Part shown: one piece after another, positions 22,701 through 30,202 of the stretch | How positions within the stretch are numbered: position 1 is the stretch's first letter | Layout: the number at the start of each line of letters is the position of its first letter | Origin: Centrapalus pauciflorus | Lineage: Eukaryota > Streptophyta > Magnoliopsida > Asterales > Asteraceae | Assembly (NCBI GenBank): GCA_020465985.1 | Contig: JAANYP010004337.1 | Span: 1,397,001 to 1,461,000 of the forward strand | Length of the DNA stretch: 64,000 nt | Direction: 5' to 3' | The notes under the pieces: model-generated | Database searches by the model: none | What the model was told of the DNA's origin: nothing | The model's input: the letters and a program-made list of their open reading frames with translations, nothing else | Translations under genes and position numbers: made by a program

Positions 22701-23038
22701 TTTTGACTTTCTTTACGTTACAATACTTGCTCTTTATGTAAGATGTATTTTGATGAAGCCATACATCCCCCAGATTAATTAGCATACCTTATTCATAAGT
22801 ATTGTCTGTGAGCCTCTAACATAGAAATTAAGACCTTTTGGTCATACATCTAAGTTAGTTACACATATGACATGTTCTTGATTGTTTTAATAGCATTTAG
22901 GAAAAACTTCATGTTTTATACCTACCAACATATCAGACTCTGAATATGTATATCACTTAGAATTTATTGTGCATTATGTGTGAAAGTTTAACACTTAGAG
23001 TTTGTTAGACTGTGCTAAATTTCGTCACTTTGAACCTT

Positions 23039-23716
23039 TGTCAGGATCTAAAACTGAATAACCAAGATTAACTGATTTGAAATTTATCAGAGTATAAATC
23101 AATAATCTTGCTTTGAATCAAAGTTTAATTAAGAAGTTTGCGGAATAACACTTAATTATTTTAACAAAAACTTTCAGAACCAATGAAGCATAAAACATAA
23201 GAAGTAATCAAGACTGTTTGTATTGCTGAATTCAATGATTACAATCACCTCTAATCTGTTTTGATTAGACGAAGAACACAGACTGTTCTTAGGGTTTTAC
23301 AACCTTAGAGGCTTATGAAAACTTAATCAACAAAGCAATTACAGACTCAAAATATGCAGAAAACTTCTATGAACTTCTATACAATAGAATGACCTATTCT
23401 GTCTATTTATATTGCTTTTTGGACTTGTTTCCTTGAAGGACTATGACTTCTCTGATAGTAGATATGCTGGAATCTTCGTGTAGATATCTTTCCTGAAAAT
23501 CAGCACTTTCTGTTTATGAAGCTGTTGAGCAGCTTGAATCTCTTGACAGCATGAACTGAGCAACTTGAGTTGTTTTGCTCTGGCAGCTTGAACTTTTACA
23601 CTGGCAGCTCGAGTTTCTTCAACTAGCAGCATGAACTTTGTATTTACATGAAAAATCTACTAACAGTCTGAGAAGTCTAACTATCAGCTTGAATGTACTT
23701 AAACTATTTCCCAACA
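23039..23716 (-). repeat. 3' LTR of Copia-4
   Basis: 678 bp. It contains a cluster of CAGC(T/A)TGAA words at 23529-23697 and a TATA-like box (TATAAATA in element sense near 23404). It differs from the 5' LTR by the 10-bp insertion near 23373 and a few substitutions. Confidence 0.94.
23529..23697 (+). repeat. Cluster of CAGC(T/A)TGAA words in Copia-4 LTR
   Basis: About eight words of the form (G/A)CAGC(T/A)TGA(A/G) or CAGTCTGAG within 170 bp, repeated in the other LTR (33614-33775) and in Copia-7 (57713-57880). Similar words recur outside the LTR (see findings). Confidence 0.75.
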
Positions 23717-23730
23717 ATCTCCCCTTAACT
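23717..23730 (-). promoter_or_regulatory. 3' polypurine tract, Copia-4
   Basis: Element sense AGTTAAGGGGAGAT, abutting the 3' LTR start TGTTGGG. It would prime plus-strand DNA synthesis. Confidence 0.85.
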
Positions 23731-23818
23731 TAAATTCTTTACACAAGACTTTAAGTTCTATATAAAAATTGGAAATGAATAAGTAAACTGTTATTTACAA
23801 ACCAAGGCTTTCAAAAAC

Positions 23819-26650
23819 TTACAACTGTGCAAGTTTCTGATCTACAGACTTCAAAAATTCTTTCTTCATCTCATCTCTATCACAAGATACCCTAACAGAT
23901 TTTATCTGAAGTAGCATATCTTTTGGTAAATCATAAAATTCGACATTGAAGAATATACCAGGTCCATCTGAAAATTTGATTCTGTATGTCCTTGACTTGA
24001 CAAACAGATCAACTTGCTTGACCTTCTTCCCCTTCTTCACAGCATCCTCTATTTCTTTCCTTGCAGATTCAGGGTCAACAATTGATCTTAGATCTTTAAT
24101 TACTTGCTTCACTTGTGGTAGAGCAGATCTAACTTGAGATACAGACCCAATGTTGTGCATTCTGATAAGCTCATCTCTGGTCAACTTCTGAACCATCTGC
24201 CAAAATGTATCATATTCTTCTTCTGGTCCAGACTCCCTTCTTACCACAAACTTAACTCTCAAGTTACGGTCATCCAGGGACTTAGCAAACCAGTAATTGA
24301 TTTGAGGCTTTGTAAAATCATGCTGATCAATCAACTTCTCTATCTCCATGGCTTTTTGCAGCTGTTGATCAAACAGCACTCTTTTAACTTGATATAGCTT
24401 TGCTTGTGAGGATGGATCAGATGTAGGAATAGATGCAACAGCTTGTTCAGTAGGAACAGGAGCACTGGTAGCAGCTTTAGTTTGGACTGATTGAGTTGAT
24501 GGTTGGACTTCTTGGGATGGTTGAGCTTCTGGAAAGACTTTTGTTCTCTTTCTTTTGTCCATCTCCTTGTCATGAATCTCCTGCAGCCTTTCAGTAGACA
24601 TGGACTGAGCCATTTTCTTTGGAATACCTGCTGCAAAGGCAAAATTGATTAAGAATCTTCTGTGCTCAGCCTTGGTGTGCCCTGTTGGCATCTTTCTCTT
24701 CTTTTCACCTTGTTTGCCCACAAACCCCTTTAGGTAATCACCTAATGTCTCATCATCATCTATTGGGGGCTGGGCTTGCTGATCTAATTCTTTGTCCATT
24801 TCTTCTGCCAATTTCTTGGCAACTTCAGCATCAAAGGCAATCTGGGCTTCTTTGGAGGAGAATTTGTGCTTTGGAGACTCAATGAGAATGCCCTTGCCCT
24901 TGTCTTTTACAGAAGAGGATGTTGCTTGGACTGTACTTGATGGAGCTTGAATGCCTTCCCTGATCACAACTCCAGTGACTTTTGAAGGAGCAGCTTGAGT
25001 TTCTAGGCTAACAGCTTGAGAAGCTGTTGGGACTGCTAGCCTAGAAACTGGGACTGTTGGTGCTACTTGGACTGTTGTTGTTGTTGGAGCTGCTTGGACT
25101 GATTTAGGAACCTCCTGATTCTCCCCCTTTTTGGAAGCATTGGTTTGGTCAGAAGGACCTACAACCTTTGCCCCTTGGGTTTGAATCAAACGCTCTAATT
25201 GAATGAGCTTATTTCCACAAAGGGTAAACCCCTTATGAAGATAATCCATCCTCTGATTTTGAGCCATTTCTGATTGCTTTAGGGCCATTATTTGTGCACC
25301 CTGTGCAGCAATGATGGACATTTGGTATTCCAACATAGCTACAACAGGTTTCAGCTTGGGATCCGTCAAAAGCATGAGTTGCAGACTAGTCTCAAGATCA
25401 GAAAACACCTGTGGTGCTTGTGATCTATCACTGACATTAATACCAGAAGTAGAAACCTCTGGGCCCCTCTGTTCTTGGTTCTGGGGACTTCCAGCTTGTG
25501 TTTGCACACTTGCTGTTGCCATGGGCGTGGTCTTAGCTATGTTGGCACTGTCCTGTGCCTCTTGTGCAGAGACATCAGTAGTGCCAGCCACAGAACCCAT
25601 ATGAACCATCTCTGAAGAGATGTTCACCTCCTGAGTGAGGATGGGAGTTTCCTCTAGTGGTCCCCTTTGGATATGCTGTGCAGGAGTATCCTCCTGCACA
25701 GGGATATATGGCTCTTGCTGATGTGAGGAGGAGGAAGGAGCTCCTGGTCCCCTTTTTCTTGTGTATGTGTTTCTGAGTGGGCGTGTTGGCTGTACAAAAG
25801 AATCAGAAGGAATTTGTGTATCATGAGGAGTGGGTTGGGGTCCTGGGGGTGAAGCAGGAATGTTGGGCTGTGTCTGCTCAGGACCCTCTCCTCTGTTTCT
25901 GGGAATGATGTTCACCATTGCAGAGGGCAATGGAACATCTACACTGACAAAATTGGCACTTGGCTTTATCAGCCTTTTGATTGAAGACAATGAGTGCCTA
26001 TGGGAAACATGTATCCGTTTATGTAAATGTGGAGTTGTGCAGGTGTGTGCAATAATTTCTGCAAAAAACCGAGGATACATCAGAAATTTCCCATTCTTTA
26101 GGGAATGATGCCTTACCATCCCCTGAAAAATCATGTTTGAAAAATTGAACTGTTGGCCAGTAGAAAAGCACACTAAGGCAGTGGCAATATTTGAAGAAAA
26201 CTCAGACCAACCAGTTCTTTTGGGGCTTAAACATTGCTGAATAATGTGCACAATGTATTTCCATTTAGGAGAAAAATGTGCCTTAAGAAAAGTAAAAGAA
26301 TCAGCAGGACCCCTGTAACCAATATTTTGAAGACCAAAATGTAAAGCTTGAAGGGATAGGTCGGTTATACCTGAGGCATCTTGAAGATGCAAGTGACGTC
26401 TGATGGATTCCTCAGTGATATGGATAGTAGTTCCATCAATCTTGGAAAGAAGGGTAGGCACTCCATTGATGGTTTGAACAGATGCATGGTTCCAAAACTG
26501 TTCTATATGGGAGATGTATATAGTAGGGTTTATGGTTAGGGCATAATGAATGTGGGAGTGCCTGAGGAAATCCATCATTGTATGAAACGGTTGAAGTTCA
26601 GAGTGTTTTAGGGTGTATGGGAGGCAGTTATGCTCTTTTACGAACTCCAT
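23819..26650 (-). CDS. Copia-4 ORF3, intact 943-aa env-position protein of unknown function
   Basis: Start chosen at the ATG 26650-26648 (MEFVKEHNCLPY), because Copia-7 has the same start with stops just upstream, although this frame is open to 26851. Residues about 1-205 form a globular, Trp/His-rich domain with FNFS (168-171) and FLMYPRF (189-195), shared with ORF3 of Copia-5 (FSFS, FLLYPRF at near-equal positions). A long Pro/Gln/Ser/Thr-rich linker follows, then a helical segment (LEYQMSIIAAQGAQIMAL), then a Lys/Glu-rich region, and a C-terminal domain with INYWFAK and FYDLPKDML. I see no signal peptide or membrane segment, so an envelope role is not supported. The domain resembles proteins common in Asteraceae Copia elements (from memory). 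Function unknown. Confidence 0.85.
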   Translation of the reverse strand: MEFVKEHNCLPYTLKHSELQPFHTMMDFLRHSHIHYALTINPTIYISHIEQFWNHASVQTINGVPTLLSKIDGTTIHITEESIRRHLHLQDASGITDLSLQALHFGLQNIGYRGPADSFTFLKAHFSPKWKYIVHIIQQCLSPKRTGWSEFSSNIATALVCFSTGQQFNFSNMIFQGMVRHHSLKNGKFLMYPRFFAEIIAHTCTTPHLHKRIHVSHRHSLSSIKRLIKPSANFVSVDVPLPSAMVNIIPRNRGEGPEQTQPNIPASPPGPQPTPHDTQIPSDSFVQPTRPLRNTYTRKRGPGAPSSSSHQQEPYIPVQEDTPAQHIQRGPLEETPILTQEVNISSEMVHMGSVAGTTDVSAQEAQDSANIAKTTPMATASVQTQAGSPQNQEQRGPEVSTSGINVSDRSQAPQVFSDLETSLQLMLLTDPKLKPVVAMLEYQMSIIAAQGAQIMALKQSEMAQNQRMDYLHKGFTLCGNKLIQLERLIQTQGAKVVGPSDQTNASKKGENQEVPKSVQAAPTTTTVQVAPTVPVSRLAVPTASQAVSLETQAAPSKVTGVVIREGIQAPSSTVQATSSSVKDKGKGILIESPKHKFSSKEAQIAFDAEVAKKLAEEMDKELDQQAQPPIDDDETLGDYLKGFVGKQGEKKRKMPTGHTKAEHRRFLINFAFAAGIPKKMAQSMSTERLQEIHDKEMDKRKRTKVFPEAQPSQEVQPSTQSVQTKAATSAPVPTEQAVASIPTSDPSSQAKLYQVKRVLFDQQLQKAMEIEKLIDQHDFTKPQINYWFAKSLDDRNLRVKFVVRRESGPEEEYDTFWQMVQKLTRDELIRMHNIGSVSQVRSALPQVKQVIKDLRSIVDPESARKEIEDAVKKGKKVKQVDLFVKSRTYRIKFSDGPGIFFNVEFYDLPKDMLLQIKSVRVSCDRDEMKKEFLKSVDQKLAQL

Positions 26651-26882
26651 GGGTGAACAAACGATGGTTGTAGGGTTTGAAAGAAGAATGTGTGATTCGT
26701 TCAGAGAGAAAGCAGAAGGCCGTGGAAGAAGAATATGTAACTGGTAGTTACAACTGAACGAAACCGGGACCTTTAAAGGTTTCGAAAAGGTTGGGTCCCG
26801 CGCACACATTTGAAAAATTACCCAAATACCCTGCACACTTTGACAGATCAAGTGAAAATAACTAGCAGTCCGAGAAAATGAA

Positions 26883-26914
26883 CTAGCAGCATGAGAAAAT
26901 ACTCATGCTGTTAG
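26883..26914 (-). other. Hairpin with compensatory change, Copia-4
   Basis: Arms CTAGCAGCATGAG and CTCATGCTGTTAG around the loop AAAATA. Twelve of 13 positions pair, and the odd one can be G-U in RNA. In Copia-7 the arms read ...CAGCTTGAG and CTCAAGCTG..., that is both arms changed to keep pairing. Confidence 0.7.
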
Positions 26915-26949
26915 TGTAAAATTGTGCAATTTTTTTCAATGGAACAGTG

Positions 26950-26961
26950 TCTCCCCCTTAA
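26950..26961 (-). promoter_or_regulatory. Internal polypurine tract after pol, Copia-4
   Basis: Element sense TTAAGGGGGAGA, about 35 bases after the pol stop. It is nearly identical to the tract that abuts the 3' LTR. It could be a central polypurine tract or a relic of the 3' end before ORF3 was gained. Confidence 0.6.
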
Positions 26962-26995
26962 ATTAGCGTTTTGAGTCGATAATAATGAAAACCAA

Positions 26996-29900
26996 TTAAT
27001 CCATGTTTACCATACCAATATTTGATATTAAGAAAGTGAACCTTCCCACATCAAAAGGTTTTGTAAATAGATCAGCTAGCTGATCATCTGTATGTATTTT
27101 GGTAACTTGGATTAACTTCTTTTCATTACAATCTCTGATGAAGTGAAATCTGATTTCTATATGCTTGGTTTTTGGGAATTTCACTGGGTTTTGCACAATG
27201 CTAATTGCACTTGAATTGTCAATATAAATAGGAGTGGATAAGAAATTCATACCATAGTCTCTTAGCTGATTTTGAATCCACATTACCTGGGAGCAGCAGC
27301 TTGCAGCTGCTACGTATTCTGCTTCAGTGGATGATGTGGAGACAGTTGTTTGCTTTTTGCATTGCCAAGAGACCAGTCTTGCTCCTAAGTATTGACATCC
27401 ACCAGTTGTGGATTTTCTGTCAATGTTGCATCCACCATAGTCACTGTCAGAATAAGCAGTTAGTTCAAAAGGAGAGTCTTTAGGATACCATAGACCTAAA
27501 TGTGGTTGGCCTTTAAGATATCTAAAGATTCTCTTAACAGCAACCAAGTGAGAATCCTTTGGAGAGCATTGAAACCTAGCACACACACAGACAGCAAACA
27601 TAATATCAGGTCTTGAAGATGTTAGATACATGAGAGATCCTATAAGGGATCTGTATAGATGAATATCCACATCTATGCCATCTTTGTCTGTATGGAGCTG
27701 TTTGTGAGGATCCATTGGAGTGCTTGCAACCTTTGTGTCTTGATAGCCAAACTTTTCCAATATGTCTTTGACATACTTTGATTGACTTATGAATAGACCA
27801 GTAGGCTTCTGTTTAACCTGCAGCCCTAGAAAGAATGTGAGTTCCCCCATTGAACTCATTTGAAACTTTTTGTGCATTAGGGCCTCAAATTCTTTGCACA
27901 AACTATCATTAGTTGAGCCAAAGATGATGTCATCAACATAGATTTGGACAAGAAGAATCTCAGCTTTGATGGATTTAGTGAAAAGTGTTTTGTCCAGAGT
28001 GCCTCTCTTGAATCCATTCTGTAGAAGATATGATGACAGTGTGTCATACCATGCTCTGGGGGCTTGGTGAAGACCATAGAGAGCTTTGTCTAGCTTGTAC
28101 ACCCTGTCTGGATACTTGTAGTCTTCAAAACCAGGAGGTTGACACACATACACTTCCTCTTCAATTATCCCATACAGGAAAGCAGACTTAACATCCATTT
28201 GATACACTTTAAATCCTTTGAAACTTGCATATGCTAGAAACAGTCTGATGGCTTCAATTCTTGCTACTGGAGCAAAGACATCATCATAATCTATTCCTTC
28301 TTCTTGAGTGTACCCTTGTGCTACTAGTCTTGCTTTGTTCTTGATGACTATCCCTCTCTCATCCTTCTTGTTTCTGAACACCCATCTTGTACCTATTGCT
28401 CTCTTACCTTTAGGAAGATCCACCAGAGTCCATACATTCTGAATTTTGAACTGTAAAAGCTCTTCTTGCATAGCTTCAATCCAGGATGAATCTTTTAATG
28501 CTTCTGATGCCTTTTTAGGTTCCAATTGAGACATGAAACAGGCATGTTCAAAAGCAGCTAGACTGAATTCAGGAACTGCTAGTTCAGCAGCAGCAGTCTC
28601 ATTTTGAACCATTTTCCTTGTTTGAACAGGAGTGCTTGGATCACCCAGTATTTGATTGAGAGGGTGATACTTGTGAACTCTTAGTGTGGGCTCTCTCTCT
28701 GTTTGAAAGGAAGTTCCAAGGTTTGTATCATCTCCATCAGAACCAGTGAATGGTTCAGTTTCTGAAACAGCTTGACTTGAATCTGGGACTGTTTCCTGTT
28801 GTGTTGGAGCTGTTCTTTCAGAACTTTGGAGTGGCACTTCAGTGTCTGGATTTGTATCATTCAGGACCCCTGGAGGATCACAAGACAGAAGTGGTAGAGT
28901 GGTGAAATCATCCCAACTTGTTGAATCTGCAGCAGTCTGAGACTTTGTGCCAACAGCATGAGAAATTGTATTGGCAGCATGAGAATTCGTGTTAGCAGCT
29001 TCAACCCTGTATGCATCAGCTTCTGCAGTATACTCAACAAAGCTCAGAGAATTTGTTAGTGAATCTAAATCAAACAACCAATCAGGACCAGTGCCTTTGA
29101 TATTAGCAGTATTTTCATTAAATTCAACATTGGCACTTTCTTCAATTGTTTTAGACACACTGTTGTATACTCTATAGGCTTTGCTTTGAGTTGAGTATCC
29201 TACAAAGAATCCTTCTTCAGCCTTACTCTCAAACTTCCCTAAGTGAGTCTTAGTGTGAAGAATAGTACATGGGCATCCAAAAGGCTTGAAGAAAGCTATT
29301 AGGGGACTTCTGTTATGGAATAACTCATAGGGAGTTTTTCCTTGAGATTGGACAACTTGAACCCTATTTAGAACATAACAGGCTGTATTAACAGCTTCTG
29401 CCCAGAAAGTCATTGGCAGATTTGAATCAGCTAGCATTGTTCTAGCAGCCTCAATTAATGTTCTATTCTTTCTTTCAGCTACACCATTTTGCTGTGGTGT
29501 TCTTGGTGCACTATATTGTCTAGCAATGCCTTTGGACTCACAGAAACTGTTTAGAATTTGATTTTTAAATTCAGTTCCATTGTCTGATCTTATCACCTTA
29601 ACTTTGGAATTGGATTGGTTTTCTATCTTAAGGATAAAAGACTTAACTAGCTCAGCAGTTTCATCTTTGGACCTAAGAAAGTAAACCCAAGTAAATCTGG
29701 TGAAATCATCAACAATGACTAAACAGTATGCCCTTTTATTCAAACTCAAAACAGATGTTGGACCAAATAGATCCATATGTAACAACTGAAGAACAGATGA
29801 GATTGAATTTACTTCTTTGGCCTTATGAGAAGTTTTGTGTTGCTTACCTTTAAGACATGCTACACAATGATCATCACAAATGAACTCCTTTTGTGGTAAT

Positions 29901-30202
29901 CCTCTTACCAGATTCTTTTTAACTAAATCATTCATGGACTTGAAGTTCATGTGACACATCCTTCTATGCCAAAGAGCAGACTCATTTGATGATGCTTTGG
30001 ATATTAAACAGCTTAAAGTATTTGATTTAGTCAAGAGAGCAGTGTCCAGGCAGTAAACATTGTCCTTTCTTGGTGTTCTAAGTAAAACAAGATTTTCAGG
30101 AATTTTGAAATCCTTTGAAAGAACAATGCACTCAGAATCTGTCAACAGAACAATGTTTTGTTTGTCACAGATTTGAGAGACACTCAATAAATTGTACTTA
30201 AG
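26996..30202 (-). CDS. pol: Copia-4 pol (integrase, RT, RNase H), after an in-frame nonsense codon
   Basis: It is continuous with the upstream gag-protease frame except for one TAG at 30205-30203. In the reading from 30187: integrase zinc finger H74, H79, C108, C111; catalytic triad D139 (HMDLFGP), D202 (SDNGTEF) and E238 (NGVAERK); a Ser/Thr-rich linker at about 380-500; RT from about 560 with YVDD at 750-753; and RNase H with DSDYGG, TEAEYVAA and IDNSSAISI. It ends 1063 residues from that point. All catalytic residues I can check are present. It would integrate and reverse-transcribe the element. The residue lost to TAG falls in VE.LKYNLLSVSQ at the protease end. Confidence 0.93.
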   Translation of the reverse strand, partial: LKYNLLSVSQICDKQNIVLLTDSECIVLSKDFKIPENLVLLRTPRKDNVYCLDTALLTKSNTLSCLISKASSNESALWHRRMCHMNFKSMNDLVKKNLVRGLPQKEFICDDHCVACLKGKQHKTSHKAKEVNSISSVLQLLHMDLFGPTSVLSLNKRAYCLVIVDDFTRFTWVYFLRSKDETAELVKSFILKIENQSNSKVKVIRSDNGTEFKNQILNSFCESKGIARQYSAPRTPQQNGVAERKNRTLIEAARTMLADSNLPMTFWAEAVNTACYVLNRVQVVQSQGKTPYELFHNRSPLIAFFKPFGCPCTILHTKTHLGKFESKAEEGFFVGYSTQSKAYRVYNSVSKTIEESANVEFNENTANIKGTGPDWLFDLDSLTNSLSFVEYTAEADAYRVEAANTNSHAANTISHAVGTKSQTAADSTSWDDFTTLPLLSCDPPGVLNDTNPDTEVPLQSSERTAPTQQETVPDSSQAVSETEPFTGSDGDDTNLGTSFQTEREPTLRVHKYHPLNQILGDPSTPVQTRKMVQNETAAAELAVPEFSLAAFEHACFMSQLEPKKASEALKDSSWIEAMQEELLQFKIQNVWTLVDLPKGKRAIGTRWVFRNKKDERGIVIKNKARLVAQGYTQEEGIDYDDVFAPVARIEAIRLFLAYASFKGFKVYQMDVKSAFLYGIIEEEVYVCQPPGFEDYKYPDRVYKLDKALYGLHQAPRAWYDTLSSYLLQNGFKRGTLDKTLFTKSIKAEILLVQIYVDDIIFGSTNDSLCKEFEALMHKKFQMSSMGELTFFLGLQVKQKPTGLFISQSKYVKDILEKFGYQDTKVASTPMDPHKQLHTDKDGIDVDIHLYRSLIGSLMYLTSSRPDIMFAVCVCARFQCSPKDSHLVAVKRIFRYLKGQPHLGLWYPKDSPFELTAYSDSDYGGCNIDRKSTTGGCQYLGARLVSWQCKKQTTVSTSSTEAEYVAAASCCSQVMWIQNQLRDYGMNFLSTPIYIDNSSAISIVQNPVKFPKTKHIEIRFHFIRDCNEKKLIQVTKIHTDDQLADLFTKPFDVGRFTFLISNIGMVNMD

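Larger units (their letters stand above)
17963..23038 (-). mobile_element. Copia-3, left piece (3' LTR, ORF3, spacer)
   Basis: The minus-strand element is inserted in Copia-2; the bases left of it are GAAAC (expected second copy of the target duplication outside the window). This piece holds the 3' LTR, polypurine tract, ORF3 remnant and most of the pol-ORF3 spacer. It is cut at 23038 by Copia-4. The Copia-4 target duplication ACCTT (23034-23038 and 33802-33806) lies within its spacer, and the flanking sequence matches Copia-5 42420-42450 in reverse orientation. Confidence 0.92.
21366..23038 (-). other. Copia-3 pol-ORF3 spacer, part
   Basis: Noncoding. 21430-21945 is dense in AAGTTCGAA/AAGTTCGTA words. 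22520-22700 holds three copies of a GTAC..GTACAGACCTGT-type repeat, and the remainder matches Copia-5 42420-43600 in reverse. It is interrupted by Copia-4. Confidence 0.8.
26651..26995 (-). other. Pol-ORF3 spacer of Copia-4
   Basis: It contains, in element order, a purine tract identical in type to the 3' polypurine tract, a hairpin, the palindrome ACCTTTAAAGGT (26769-26780) and a pyrimidine-rich stretch (CTTTCTCTCTG, TTCTTCTTTC) before the ORF3 ATG. The spacer is well conserved in Copia-7 (60819-61161). Confidence 0.7.

Noticed and set aside
23946..26108. Several plus-strand frames of 60-97 codons across Copia-4 ORF3
   Set aside because: Antisense shadows of the intact minus-strand ORF3.
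26652..26851. N-terminal extension of Copia-4 ORF3 upstream of MEFVKEH
   Set aside because: The frame is open, but Copia-7 has stops directly before the same Met, and the extra sequence is pyrimidine-rich and leader-like.
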